From: Chloracidobacterium sp.
GTDB lineage: Bacteria; Acidobacteriota; Blastocatellia; Pyrinomonadales; Pyrinomonadaceae
Reading direction: 5' to 3'
NCBI GenBank assembly: GCA_016716365.1
Contig: JADJWM010000017.1
Location: forward strand, 930,001 to 994,000
Length of the DNA: 64,000 nt
The notes beneath the pieces are model-generated. The model was not told the origin of the DNA. It saw only the letters and a program-made list of their open reading frames with translations, and did not search any database. The translations under genes and the position numbers were made by a program. Positions 1 to 8,799 of this stretch are shown here, piece after piece; positions within the stretch are counted from its first letter, which is position 1; every line of letters starts with the position of its first letter.

Positions 1-950
1 CGGACGGATCGATCGTCTGTCCCGCGTCCGTCTGCGGGATCGTGGGCCTGAAACCGACCGTCGGGCTGGTCTCGCGAACAGGGATCATTCCGATCGCGGC
101 CTCGCAGGACACCGCCGGGCCGATGACCCGGACCGTCGCCGATGCGGCACTAATGCTTGACGTGCTTGACGCGGCTGATACGAAGGATCCGGCGACGACC
201 GAACACGGTAAGCGGAGGGAAAGAGCCTCGTATCTCAACTCGCTCGTGGCCGACGGCCTGCGCGGGGCTCGGATAGGGTTTGCAAGGGATTATTCCGGCA
301 AGAACGCGGCGATGGACAAGGTCTTGGATGCGGCCATCGATTCGATGAAAAAGGCCGGTGCCGTGATCGTTGACGTGACTTTCCCGAACCTGGAGAAATT
401 TGGCGACGCCGAGTTTGCAGTTCTTGAGTACGAATTCAAGGATGGCCTTGAAAAGTATCTTCAGGCACGCGGTTCGCGGTATAAAACGCTCAAGGACCTG
501 ATCAAATTCAATCAAGACAACGCTGACCGCGAGATGCCGTATTTCAAACAAGGCATTTTCGAGTCTTCCGCGGTGAAAGGGCCGCTCACGGACCGCGCAT
601 ATATTGACGCGGTCGAAACGTGCCGGAAATTTTCACGAACTGAGGGTATCGATCAGGTCATGGACCAGCATAAACTCGACGCGATCGCGGCCCCGTCGAA
701 TTCGCCAACGTGGTTGATAGACGTGATCAACGGAGATTGCTTCTCGGGATACGTGAGCAGTTCGTCGCTTCCGGCGGTGGCCGGATACCCGAGCATCTCG
801 GTACCTGCGGGTTTTGTCCGCGAACTGCCGATCGGGATCTCGTTCTTCGGCAGGGCATTTACGGAAGCCACACTTTTGAAGATCGCATATTCGTTCGAAC
901 GGAATGTCCGGGCCCGGCGGGTGCCGAAGTTTCTTGCGACGGCAAGCTAG
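1..950 (+). CDS. Amidase signature family protein, C-terminal part (5' end outside window)
   Basis: The reading frame is open from base 3 and ends in a TAG at 948-950, so only the last ~315 residues are present. The first residues (DGSIVCPAS, then GLKPTVGLVSRTG and QDTAGPMTRTVADAA) match the second half of the amidase signature domain. In that family the Ser of the GS motif is the acyl-enzyme nucleophile; the catalytic Lys and cis-Ser lie upstream of the window. The C-terminal part (VAGYPSISVPAGF, then PIGISFFGRAFTE) is the usual end of these enzymes. It hydrolyses an amide, substrate unknown; GatA is unlikely because the length and C-terminus resemble general amidases. The next gene starts about 20 bases downstream on the same strand. 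Confidence 0.9.
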   Translation, partial: DGSIVCPASVCGIVGLKPTVGLVSRTGIIPIAASQDTAGPMTRTVADAALMLDVLDAADTKDPATTEHGKRRERASYLNSLVADGLRGARIGFARDYSGKNAAMDKVLDAAIDSMKKAGAVIVDVTFPNLEKFGDAEFAVLEYEFKDGLEKYLQARGSRYKTLKDLIKFNQDNADREMPYFKQGIFESSAVKGPLTDRAYIDAVETCRKFSRTEGIDQVMDQHKLDAIAAPSNSPTWLIDVINGDCFSGYVSSSSLPAVAGYPSISVPAGFVRELPIGISFFGRAFTEATLLKIAYSFERNVRARRVPKFLATAS

Positions 951-970
951 CAAGGGTCGTGCAGCAATTG

Positions 971-1855
971 ATGTATATCGACTATAGAAGTTTCAGACGG
1001 GTTTGGCCGACCGGTGCGTGGCTGCTGGCGGCACTGCTCGTTGGTTTATCCACAGGCTGCTATACGGCCGCTCCCCCGCACCGCGAGGTGAAGAAGCGGG
1101 TTGTCACAGATGACCTTGGCCGGCCCGTCGAACTGCCTGAACGGGTCGACGATGTCGTTTCCCTGGTGCCGGGCGTTACCGAGACGATCTATGCGATCGG
1201 CGCAGGAAGCAAGCTGGTCGGCGTGAGCCTTCAGTGCGATCATCCCGCCGAAGCCCGGTCGGTCAGCAAGGCCGGCGACCCGCTGAAGCCGAACATCGAG
1301 ACGATCGTCGCAATGAAGCCGCAGGTCGTTTTCGCTTCGGCCGCATCCCGGCCTGAGGACTTTATCAAGTCGCTCGATGAGCGTGAGATAAAGGTAATGG
1401 TGATCGACCCGAAAACGCTCGATGATGTATTTGCAAGCATCGAGAGAATAGGCGAGGTGCTCGGGCAGCGGGACCGAGCGGCCGATCTGGTCGACGAAAT
1501 GAAGACCCGAACGGCCCGCGTTGCGAGCGGCTTCAGACCGTACAGGCCGAAGGTTTTTGTACAGATCGCAGAGGACTCGCTTGAAGGCCCGGGCAGGGAT
1601 TCGTTCGTCAACGATCTGATCACCAGATCGGGCGGCATACCGGCCGAGCCGGCGGCTGCCGACCCGGACGTTATAGTGATCGCCGAAACCTCGACTAATC
1701 GCGAGCCGAGCGGATCTTTGAGGAACTCGGCGGCCGTAAAGAACCGGCGGGTCTATCGGATCAGGGCCGATATTCTTCTGCGTCCAGGGCCGCGATTGGC
1801 CGACGCGATCGACATGCTTTCAAAGCACATTGAGGACATCCAGAGGTCTCCGTGA
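971..1855 (+). CDS. BtuF-like periplasmic substrate-binding lipoprotein (probable cobalamin/metal-chelate binding)
   Basis: A protein of about 294 residues with an N-terminal hydrophobic segment and lipobox LSTGC, so a membrane-anchored lipoprotein is likely. The mature part follows the BtuF/FhuD clamshell family: TDDLGRPVELPERVDDVVSLVPGVTE, a central helix region and a C-terminal lobe ending RPGPRLADAIDMLSKHI. Binding-protein partners are normally an ABC permease and ATPase, which are not in the window. The position directly upstream of a cobalamin riboswitch and a BtuB-like receptor supports a role in vitamin B12 uptake, by inference. ATG at 971 is preferred because it gives a compact signal peptide; an in-frame GTG at 959 is possible. 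Specificity for B12 rather than heme or siderophore is not shown by the sequence alone. Confidence 0.85.
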   Translation: MYIDYRSFRRVWPTGAWLLAALLVGLSTGCYTAAPPHREVKKRVVTDDLGRPVELPERVDDVVSLVPGVTETIYAIGAGSKLVGVSLQCDHPAEARSVSKAGDPLKPNIETIVAMKPQVVFASAASRPEDFIKSLDEREIKVMVIDPKTLDDVFASIERIGEVLGQRDRAADLVDEMKTRTARVASGFRPYRPKVFVQIAEDSLEGPGRDSFVNDLITRSGGIPAEPAAADPDVIVIAETSTNREPSGSLRNSAAVKNRRVYRIRADILLRPGPRLADAIDMLSKHIEDIQRSP

Positions 1856-1922
1856 AGAGACGGGTCTCGATATTTCGTATCGAAGCTCCAAGGAGTCTTA
1901 TAACGATCGGAGGGTAGGAAAA

Positions 1923-1947
1923 TTTGTCCGGAGCAGTCTCGGACAAA
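1923..1947. other. Inverted repeat between btuF-like gene and riboswitch
   Basis: TTTGTCCG at 1923-1930 pairs perfectly with CGGACAAA at 1940-1947, giving an 8-bp stem with a 9-base loop. There is no T-run on the + strand side, so a rho-independent terminator for the upstream gene is weakly supported. It may be a transcript-end hairpin or an upstream element of the riboswitch leader. Confidence 0.35.
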
Positions 1948-1967
1948 CTAGATGACGGCGGGGAAAT

Positions 1968-2128
1968 TCAGGTTGCCGCCGGATCAATGGCCGACCGGCC
2001 CGACAGGGAGGGAAGGCTTCAATAGGGACTACGAAATGAAGGAAGCTTGGTGAAGATCCAACGCTGCCCACGCAACCGTGAATCGAGCACGGGCCACGGC
2101 CCGAGTTCGAAACAGCCGGGAACTTCGT
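1968..2128 (+). promoter_or_regulatory. Cobalamin (AdoCbl-type) riboswitch upstream of BtuB-like receptor
   Basis: The leader shows the conserved cobalamin-aptamer order: GGTTGCC near 1971, AATAGGGA near 2021, GGAAGCTTGGTGAAGATCC at 2041-2059, then CGCTGCCCACGCAACCGTGA (2062-2081), and the distal part AACAGCCGGGAA near 2111. The GGTG-A-ATCC and GC-GCCC-CGCAAC-GTGA pieces are the most diagnostic. Downstream, GTTCTG/CAGAAC (2134-2148) and TTCTGC/GCAGAA (2151-2168) can form hairpins next to the GAGGAG ribosome-binding site at 2169. No U-tract follows, so control of translation initiation is more likely than transcription termination. Outer boundaries are approximate; the motif order is what supports the call. 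Confidence 0.85.
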
Positions 2129-2179
2129 TCGTCGTTCTGGTCCAGAACCATTCTGCGTGTGGGCAGAAGAGGAGCAGAA

Positions 2180-3616
2180 ATGAAAAGATATTTCCTTCCA
2201 GCCGCCATTTTATTCCTGGCGGCGAACGTCCCGGGCCAATCCGGACCGGGCATCACTGGCACTGTAAAACAAGGATCACAGCCGATCGCCGGAGCGGTAG
2301 TAACCATAGTGTCGCAAGCAAAGGGCGGGGCTCGATCGACCGCCGAGACCGACGCTGCGGGTGAGTTCAGCATTTCGGCCGTACCGGGCCGATACTCGGT
2401 GACGGCTTCCCATTCATACGGCGATACTCTGGTGTCGTCGCAGCCGCAATGGGTCGAAGTGCGGGCATCCGGAACGACGCGTCTCGAGATCAGTCTGACG
2501 CTGTCCGGCCCCATCCGTGAGACCGTGACGATTGCGGCCGACCAGCTTCAGCCGATCGATGAGGTATCAAAAACGGTGACCGTTATCGCAGGGCGAGAGA
2601 TGCGGGAGAGGGCCGATCTCTCGCTGGTCGAATCGCTCCGGAGCATTCCTGGATTCCGCATCCAGCAGCTCGGCGGATTCGGGCGGACCGCTTCGATCAA
2701 AACACGCGGACTCCGAAATCAGGACACGGCGATCCTGCTCGACGGCGTACGGCTTCGCGATGCGGCCGCGATCGCAGGCGACGCGACGCCGTTCCTCGCG
2801 GATATCACGCTGACCAGCGTCAGCCGCGTCGAGGTCCTTCGCGGGTCCGGGAGTTCGATCTACGGAACGAATTCGATCGGCGGGACCGTTAATTTCATCA
2901 CGCCCGAACCGGCGTCCCGTCCGAGCGGACAGGTCTCTTATGCCGCCGGAGGATTGGGCCTTCAACGCTTTCGCGGCAATTTTTCCGCCGCGACGGACGA
3001 GGAGACGATCGGGTTCAACGTCGCCGTTTCGCGCACGGCCTATATGGACGGCATCGACGGGAACGATGACGCGTACAATACGAATTTTCAGAACCGATGG
3101 CTTTTCCGGCCGTCGTCAAAAACGAACATTTCTGCACGCTTTTTCCTATCGGACGCGTCGGTCAAGCTGAATTCGAATCCGGATACGCTGGGCGCCTTGC
3201 CGGCTTCGAACTCAACGATCATAGATGCCCGGCCGGGAACTAACTTCCTCGTGGATCAGGACGATCCGGACGACTCGCAGGAAACGAGTTTCTTCAACGG
3301 ACAGGCTTCGATCGATCATATGATCTCGAGCGACCTTATTTTTTCGGCCGTTTATTCGGGGCTCAAGACAAAGCGGTTTAACGACAACGGGCCATTGGGG
3401 GCCGGCTTTCAATCGGCGTCGACCTCGACATTCGACGGCCTCATTCAGACGGTCAACGCAGGCCTGCAATGGACGCCGAAGCGTCACGTCGTGAAGGCCG
3501 GTTACGAATTCGAGCACGAAAAATACGGCAACGACGGCAGCACCCCGGCGGGGAAGGAAACTTCTTCGTACGAGCCTACCAGTCAAGCAATACGTTTTTT
3601 GTGCAGGACGTCATGA
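2180..3616 (+). CDS. btuB: BtuB-like TonB-dependent receptor, N-terminal part (frameshifted gene)
   Basis: ATG at 2180 follows GAGGAG and begins a signal peptide ending near NVPGQS. Residues ~25-110 form a carboxypeptidase-regulatory-like beta domain (ITGTVKQGSQPIAGAVVTIV). Then comes the plug (SLVESLRSIPGFRI, KTRGLRNQDTAILLDGVR, VEVLRGSGSSIYGTNSIGG) and the first beta-barrel strands. From about base 3550 the frame goes wrong and it stops at 3616. The barrel continues in another frame to 4539. Going back one base at the GGGG run at 3550-3553 joins AG to GEGNFFVRAYQ cleanly, so one G seems to be missing. The riboswitch in front indicates uptake of cobalamin across the outer membrane. It could be a real mutation or a homopolymer sequencing error. 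Confidence 0.85.
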   Translation: MKRYFLPAAILFLAANVPGQSGPGITGTVKQGSQPIAGAVVTIVSQAKGGARSTAETDAAGEFSISAVPGRYSVTASHSYGDTLVSSQPQWVEVRASGTTRLEISLTLSGPIRETVTIAADQLQPIDEVSKTVTVIAGREMRERADLSLVESLRSIPGFRIQQLGGFGRTASIKTRGLRNQDTAILLDGVRLRDAAAIAGDATPFLADITLTSVSRVEVLRGSGSSIYGTNSIGGTVNFITPEPASRPSGQVSYAAGGLGLQRFRGNFSAATDEETIGFNVAVSRTAYMDGIDGNDDAYNTNFQNRWLFRPSSKTNISARFFLSDASVKLNSNPDTLGALPASNSTIIDARPGTNFLVDQDDPDDSQETSFFNGQASIDHMISSDLIFSAVYSGLKTKRFNDNGPLGAGFQSASTSTFDGLIQTVNAGLQWTPKRHVVKAGYEFEHEKYGNDGSTPAGKETSSYEPTSQAIRFLCRTS

Positions 3617-4539
3617 CGCTTCTAGACGGCCGGCTCCAATTGGCGGGCGGGGCCCGGGCACAATGGTTTCGATTGGAACGCCCGAAGTTCAGTCTTTCGG
3701 GTGCGCCCTATTCCGACGTTTCGTTAGCGGCGCCGCCCTCGGCATTCACGGTCGATGCGGCCGTTTCCTACTTTTTCGCGTCGAGTGGGACCAAGCTCAG
3801 GGCTCACGTCGGCAACGGTTTTCGCATCCCTTCGCTCTACGAACGATTCGGCACATTCTTCAGCAGCTTCGGGACGCCAAGCTTTATCGCGCTTGGCGAC
3901 CCCGGGTTGAAACCGGAGAAAAGCATCGCCTGGGACGCCGGTGTTGATCAATATCTGGCCGGCGGCAAGGTGCGACTTTCGGCGGTCTATTTCAACACGG
4001 ACCTGATCGACACGATCGGTTTCGGCGACGTCGTCGCGGACATCGGCCAAACGCCGCGGCCTTTCGGCGGTTACGTGGATTCGGACGGCGGTGTCGCTCG
4101 CGGCGTCGAATTCTCCGGCCAGTTGTCGATGTCCCGAGGGCCCGAGATCTTTGCATCTTACTCGTTCACCAAAAGCCGGCAGAATACGCCGTTGGTGGCC
4201 GGAAGCGGAGTATTCAGGACGTTCGGCGTACCCGACCATCAGTTCACTCTGGTGGCGACGCAGAGGTTCGGTCGATTCTGGGTGAATTTCGATCTTCTGG
4301 CGGAGTCGTCTTACCTGACTCCGATCTTCAGCAACTCGACGTTCAGTACGTACGTTTACCGTTTCGACGGCAACCGCCGGGGCGACCTGACGGCCGGATA
4401 CACCTTTCGTCTGGCAGATGAGAAGTTCGACCTGCGGGTTTTTGGCACCGTCGAGAATGTCTTTGGATACGAGTATTTCGAAAACGGTTTTCGGACCGTC
4501 GGACGCAACGCCCGGATCGGCGTGAGCTTCGGTTTTTAG
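3550..4539 (+). CDS. btuB: BtuB-like TonB-dependent receptor, C-terminal beta-barrel part (continues 2180-3616 in another frame)
   Basis: This frame carries the rest of the receptor begun at 2180. It has outer-membrane barrel features typical of TonB-dependent receptors: FRIPSLYERFGTFF, then GLKPEKSIAWDAGVD, then VEFSGQLSMSRGPEIFASYSFT, and a terminal strand ending in Phe (GVSFGF), the usual signal for insertion by the BAM complex. No ribosome-binding site or sensible N-terminus exists near the start, so it is not an independent gene. With the missing base restored, the total receptor would be about 786 residues, a normal length for a BtuB-like receptor with the extra N-terminal domain. Confidence 0.8.
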   Translation, partial: GEGNFFVRAYQSSNTFFVQDVMTLLDGRLQLAGGARAQWFRLERPKFSLSGAPYSDVSLAAPPSAFTVDAAVSYFFASSGTKLRAHVGNGFRIPSLYERFGTFFSSFGTPSFIALGDPGLKPEKSIAWDAGVDQYLAGGKVRLSAVYFNTDLIDTIGFGDVVADIGQTPRPFGGYVDSDGGVARGVEFSGQLSMSRGPEIFASYSFTKSRQNTPLVAGSGVFRTFGVPDHQFTLVATQRFGRFWVNFDLLAESSYLTPIFSNSTFSTYVYRFDGNRRGDLTAGYTFRLADEKFDLRVFGTVENVFGYEYFENGFRTVGRNARIGVSFGF

Positions 4540-4637
4540 ACAGGACCGCTGTTTCAAGCTCCGGCAACGGTATTGAAACAAACAGAACGCGACGGCCGGG
4601 ACGTGGTAGAATCGGAAAAAGCAGGGAGGCATTACCG

Positions 4638-5135
4638 ATGAGAACCACAGCGATCCTGGCCGTCATTTTCGTTTTCGCTACTGTCGCGTCGGCCCAGACG
4701 AGGACCGTGACGAATGCCGATCTCGAAAAATTCAGGCAGGCCCGGCTGAAGGCCGAGAAGGATCTGGAAGAGCGTTACAAAGAAATGGGTTTTCCATCGC
4801 CCGAGGAACTGAGAAAGCAGGCGGAAAAGGACCGGACCGAGCGTGAGGCCCTGGCTAAAAGGCTTTTTGAGGAACGGATGCAGCGGGAGCGGCAAGAAGC
4901 TGCTCGTGAGGCGGCGGCCAGAGCTGCCGACTCGGTCCAATATTATTACTCCGACCGGGACCAGTATTCGCCCGGCTTCTATCAGGCGTACTTTTACCCG
5001 AGGTACTATCGGCCATTTAGGGTGCGCCAATTCAGCCCGCCGATCAATGTGGGCAACGGGATACCGGTCGTTAACTATTACGGGACACCGTTCATAAGCA
5101 GGCCGCGGCCGGTCTTCCGGACGCGCCGAAACTGA
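4638..5135 (+). CDS. Small secreted protein of unknown function with charged coiled-coil and Tyr/Pro-rich tail
   Basis: 165 residues. A signal peptide of about 19 residues ends at VASAQ. Residues ~25-95 are very rich in Glu, Arg, Lys and Ala with heptad-like spacing (EKFRQARLKAEKDLEERYKE) and should be a long helix or coiled coil. The C-terminal third is Tyr-, Pro- and Arg-rich (YYYSDRDQYSPGFYQAYF, YPRYYRPF). No known domain is recognised. GGGAGG at 4623-4628 lies about 9 bases before the ATG. It follows the receptor by about 100 bases on the same strand and could be cotranscribed with it, and it is followed by gatB. A periplasmic or envelope-associated role is inferred only from the signal peptide. 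Confidence 0.7.
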   Translation: MRTTAILAVIFVFATVASAQTRTVTNADLEKFRQARLKAEKDLEERYKEMGFPSPEELRKQAEKDRTEREALAKRLFEERMQRERQEAAREAAARAADSVQYYYSDRDQYSPGFYQAYFYPRYYRPFRVRQFSPPINVGNGIPVVNYYGTPFISRPRPVFRTRRN

Positions 5136-5214
5136 TGTGACCGTCGCTGCCGTGGCCCTTGGAAAAAGGCCGGAGAGCGCTCTATCATCGAAGCTGAGGT
5201 TCCTTACTGAATTT

Positions 5215-6702
5215 ATGATCAAAGAAGGCTGGGAAGCCGTTATCGGCATGGAGGTCCATGCCCAATTGGCAACCTCGAGCAAGATCTTTTGTGGCTGTGC
5301 CGTCGAAACAGGCGGCGAGCCCAATTCGAACACGTGCCCCGTTTGTCTAGGGCTTCCGGGGGCCCTTCCGGTGCTGAATCGAAGGGTCATCGAGCTTGGT
5401 GCCAGGGCGGCGCTTGCGCTTGGACTCGAGATCCAGGAAACCTCGGTCTTTTCCCGAAAGAATTATTTCTATCCGGACCTGCCGAAGGGCTACCAGATCT
5501 CGCAGTACGATAAGCCGTTCTCCGCGAATGGAACCCTCACCATAATGACGTCCGAACGTGACGACCAGGGCCGGGCGGTCGAATGGAAGCCGATGAAGAT
5601 CCACATCGAGCGGATGCATCTTGAAGAAGACGCCGGCAAGAACGTCCACGAAGGACTGCCGGACGTCGACAAGTATTCTTACGTCGATCTGAACCGCGCT
5701 GGGACTCCGCTTGGCGAGATCGTAACTGCACCCGATTTTCGGACCTCGTGGCAAGCCTATGATTACGTTAACCATGTGCGAAGCGCGCTCCGGTGGATCG
5801 GGGCGAGCGACGCCGATATGGAAAAGGGAAATCTGCGTTGCGAAGCGAATGTCTCGGTCCGCCGCGTCGGCGAGACCGGATTCAACAACAAATCTGAACT
5901 TAAGAACCTGAACTCGGTCAGGTTTATGCAAAAGGCGATCGAGTTCGAGATCGAAAGGCAGATCGACGCTCACGAGAAGGGCGAACCGGTGAATCAGGAA
6001 ACCCGGCTGTGGGACGAGAAAAATCAGTGCACGCGGGTGATGCGTTCGAAAGAAGATGCCCACGATTACCGGTATTTTCCCGAACCGGACCTGCAGCCGC
6101 TGGTTGTTACCAGCGAATTTATCGAATCGGTCCGGCGCGAGATGCCGGAGCTGCCGGACGCGATGCGGGACCGCTTTGTCACGGATTATTCGCTTTCGTT
6201 CGCAGATGCGTCGCACCTCGTTTCGGACAAGGACCTAGCGTTCTTTTATGAGGCCGCCGCCGAAGCCTCCGGCAACCCGAGGGTGACCGCAAACTTCATC
6301 CTGTCGGAACTTCAGCGCGAATTGAACAATTCCGGAAGATCGGCGGCCGATTGTCCGTTCCCGCCTGGCGAGCTCGCTTCGTTGATCAAAACGCTGGACT
6401 CAGGCTCGATCAACAACAACCAGGCCAAGGAAGTGCTGGTCGAAATGTTCGCATCGGGCAAGTCTGCCTCGGATGTCATTACTGAAAAGGGTTTCAAGCA
6501 AGTATCAGACGAGACCGCGATTGCGAAGTATGTTGATGAGGTTATTGCCCGGAATCAGGACAACGTTGATGCATATCGAGCCGGTAACGAAAAGCTTTTC
6601 GGATTCTTTGTCGGCCAGGTAATGAAAGCGTCGGAAGGAAAGGCTAATCCGAAAGTAGTAAATGAGATCCTGCGTTCAAAACTGCAGTCAAACGATGGTT
6701 AA
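5215..6702 (+). CDS. gatB: Aspartyl/glutamyl-tRNA(Asn/Gln) amidotransferase subunit B
   Basis: GatB binds the misacylated tRNA and, with ATP, activates Glu-tRNA(Gln) or Asp-tRNA(Asn) for amidation by GatA using ammonia from glutamine. The 495-residue length is normal. The start WEAVIGMEVHAQL is the family N-terminus. Zinc-binding cysteines C26, C28, C41 and C44 are present, and YFYPDLPKGYQISQYD, EDAGK and NLRCEANVSVR are family motifs. The C-terminal helical tail domain is complete (NPKVVNEILRSKL). The frame is open upstream to a GTG at 5137, but homology starts at 5215, which has only a weak ribosome-binding site. gatA and gatC are not neighbours. An indirect route to Gln-tRNA and/or Asn-tRNA is therefore expected in this organism. 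Confidence 0.97.
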   Translation: MIKEGWEAVIGMEVHAQLATSSKIFCGCAVETGGEPNSNTCPVCLGLPGALPVLNRRVIELGARAALALGLEIQETSVFSRKNYFYPDLPKGYQISQYDKPFSANGTLTIMTSERDDQGRAVEWKPMKIHIERMHLEEDAGKNVHEGLPDVDKYSYVDLNRAGTPLGEIVTAPDFRTSWQAYDYVNHVRSALRWIGASDADMEKGNLRCEANVSVRRVGETGFNNKSELKNLNSVRFMQKAIEFEIERQIDAHEKGEPVNQETRLWDEKNQCTRVMRSKEDAHDYRYFPEPDLQPLVVTSEFIESVRREMPELPDAMRDRFVTDYSLSFADASHLVSDKDLAFFYEAAAEASGNPRVTANFILSELQRELNNSGRSAADCPFPPGELASLIKTLDSGSINNNQAKEVLVEMFASGKSASDVITEKGFKQVSDETAIAKYVDEVIARNQDNVDAYRAGNEKLFGFFVGQVMKASEGKANPKVVNEILRSKLQSNDG

Positions 6703-6736
6703 TTGAGATCCTTTTCAATTTTCCAAGGAGGTTCGT

Positions 6737-7687
6737 GTGAATCGAAAAGGTATGTGCTTGATGTCGCTAGGCATCCTGATCTTTGTAACGGATCTGCACG
6801 GCCAGGTCCCGCAACCAAGGGTTGATAATACGGAACAGCGCCTCGAGGCGGAACGAAGGATCAACGCGGAACGTGAGTTGAGAATGCGGAATATGCGCGA
6901 ATTCGACACCACGATGAAGCCTCTCACAAAACCGCGGTTGAGCGTGCCAGCCAGTCCGACAATCGACAAGGAAACCAGCGAGCGGATACAGTTGGCTCGA
7001 CGGGTGGATCCCGCGGACCATGCCCGATACAGCAGGTTTCTGGAGGCAGACAAGACAGGCTTGTTCAAGCTTTTTCCGGATTACGACTGCGTGACCGAGA
7101 ATGTCGTTCGCACTGACGGAGCATGCGCAAATTTTATAATGGCGAGCTCATCCTTCTCGTTCAGAACCGGCGGCTACATCCATCCCCTCTACCATGACCT
7201 TGGGTTTGATCAAGGCGTGATCTTAAACAACGCGTTTTTTGCACAAGGGATATTTGTGTCGTTGGGTGACGTACCGATCGAGGATGTAACACCGAGCCGC
7301 GACGCCTTGAAATTCATAAACGATCTTCAAACGGCCACGGACCCGGCCGCAGCAAAAAAAGCGGCCGCACGATTCCGATCCGGAGTGGAATTCGGCGGCT
7401 ACGCGTACTCTGACCATATTAAGCCTGCTGAGAATACTACTTATGCTTTGCGGTCGGTCGCTTATGATGTTGCGAATTCGCTGCCGATGATCTCGGAACA
7501 GACCTCGAGCAGCGAGATCCGATTTCACACCCTCGCCCTCGACAAGCGGGCTGACGTCACAGTTGTATTTCGGATCGTTCGTGTTGGTGCCGATGGCAGT
7601 TTGACCATCGTTTGGAAGGAACTTGATCGCAAAGAAGCTCCTAAGATCAAGTTCGGAAAGGGTGAGAAGTTTATTGATTTCAGATGA
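6737..7687 (+). CDS. Secreted protein of unknown function, first of three tandem paralogs
   Basis: 316 residues starting at a GTG that follows a strong AAGGAGG at 6725-6731. The N-terminal ~24 residues are a signal peptide ending near LHGQ. Residues ~30-60 are rich in Glu and Arg (RLEAERRINAERELRMR). The rest shares a conserved frame with the next gene: SRFLEADKTGLFKL, then a pair of Cys (YDCV, GACANF), then IFVSLGDVPIEDV, FRSGVEFGGYAY, TTYALRSVAYDV and a C-terminal DKRADVTVVFRIVR plus IVWKELDRKEAP. I do not recognise the family. The two conserved Cys could form a disulfide outside the cytoplasm. It is followed after ~50 bases by a paralog. Confidence 0.75.
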   Translation: MNRKGMCLMSLGILIFVTDLHGQVPQPRVDNTEQRLEAERRINAERELRMRNMREFDTTMKPLTKPRLSVPASPTIDKETSERIQLARRVDPADHARYSRFLEADKTGLFKLFPDYDCVTENVVRTDGACANFIMASSSFSFRTGGYIHPLYHDLGFDQGVILNNAFFAQGIFVSLGDVPIEDVTPSRDALKFINDLQTATDPAAAKKAAARFRSGVEFGGYAYSDHIKPAENTTYALRSVAYDVANSLPMISEQTSSSEIRFHTLALDKRADVTVVFRIVRVGADGSLTIVWKELDRKEAPKIKFGKGEKFIDFR

Positions 7688-7739
7688 TAGAGAATGTCAT
7701 CGTTCCCTCTCCTCGTCCGCTAAGCCATGTGAAAGAACC

Positions 7740-8714
7740 ATGCTAAAGATCGTTATCTCCACTATTTTTCTATTCACGAGCAGCTCCGTTTTCGGACAGG
7801 CTCAAACCCAGCCCACGCCAGACTATAACGCGGAAAGGCTTCGGCAGCAGCGAGCAATGGAGGCCCGACGCGAATCCACACAGCGGAGCATGGACAGGTT
7901 AGGCGCCATCTCGGACCGGCTGATCAACGGAAAGCCGATCAACAAGGAAACGGTCGAGAATATTAAAGAGCTATATCGCGAACCGACCGAAAAAGAACTG
8001 AAAAATTTACAGCCCGCGGCCGAAGATCTCCGGACTTACGCATCATTTCTGAGGAGCCGCCGTACGGGCATAGTAAGACTTGAGCCTTACAAAGAGTGCG
8101 GAGACGGCACGAAAGTGGTGTCGGTATCCGAACACTGTCTGGAATATTCGATGCCGGGAAATGGGTCGGATTACTCCTTTCGCGAGCGAAATTACAGACT
8201 GGGCCGGCTAGCGGACCTTCGGTTCGACGGCGACGGTTTTTCAAGTCCGGGCTTGCTTCAGCTCGGGGTATTCGTCGGGCTTGGTGATATACCGCTCGAT
8301 AAAGTAACAACCAACACCCTCGGAATGGCCTTTATCACAGATCTAAAACCGGCAAAGTCGTTGCCGGCGGCCGCCGAATTAGGCCAACTATTTCGAAGCG
8401 GGACCGAAGACAACGGATACTACTACGCTTCAGCGGTGCGAGCGGTCGAAGGCATGACCTATGTGTTGAGATCGGTCGCGTATCGCGGCAAGCTCATCCG
8501 CTCGATTGGTGGGGCCGTTTTCAATGAGCTGGATTTTGACGAGCGGGCCGACGTCACTGTCGCATTCCGAATAATTCGGAGGTACGATTCGGGAGGCATT
8601 GCGATTCTTTGGAAGGAGTTGAACCGAACGAAGGCTCCAGAACTCGAGAGGGAAACACCCGAGACGATGATCAAGAATCCGTTTGCCGAGGCGGAACTCG
8701 GGAGGCAGTTTTAG
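7740..8714 (+). CDS. Secreted protein of unknown function, second tandem paralog
   Basis: About 324 residues from ATG 7740 (LKIVISTIFLFTSSSVFGQ), a signal peptide that fits the other paralogs better than upstream in-frame starts. It shares with the preceding gene the Arg/Glu-rich helix after the signal peptide, SFLRSRRTGIVRLEPYKEC, a second Cys (EHCLEYSMPG), GVFVGLGDIPLDKV, FRSGTEDNGYYY, MTYVLRSVAYRG, DERADVTVAFRIIR and ILWKELNRTKAPEL. The order and spacing of these blocks are the same, so it arose by tandem duplication. Function is unknown. The repeated pattern suggests a soluble beta-rich extracytoplasmic domain, by inference only. Confidence 0.75.
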   Translation: MLKIVISTIFLFTSSSVFGQAQTQPTPDYNAERLRQQRAMEARRESTQRSMDRLGAISDRLINGKPINKETVENIKELYREPTEKELKNLQPAAEDLRTYASFLRSRRTGIVRLEPYKECGDGTKVVSVSEHCLEYSMPGNGSDYSFRERNYRLGRLADLRFDGDGFSSPGLLQLGVFVGLGDIPLDKVTTNTLGMAFITDLKPAKSLPAAAELGQLFRSGTEDNGYYYASAVRAVEGMTYVLRSVAYRGKLIRSIGGAVFNELDFDERADVTVAFRIIRRYDSGGIAILWKELNRTKAPELERETPETMIKNPFAEAELGRQF

Positions 8715-8799
8715 GATGGCTATTGCAGGGGAGGCCGTAGTGAATGAGCGTGTGCGATCGAGCCTTAAATAGGAGGAGTTAAGGAAGAGAGCGAAGAAG

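Noticed and set aside
3469..3549. Separate start for the C-terminal receptor fragment
   Set aside because: The residues before GEGNFFVRAYQ in that frame are arginine-rich out-of-frame sequence, while the upstream frame there encodes proper barrel strands.
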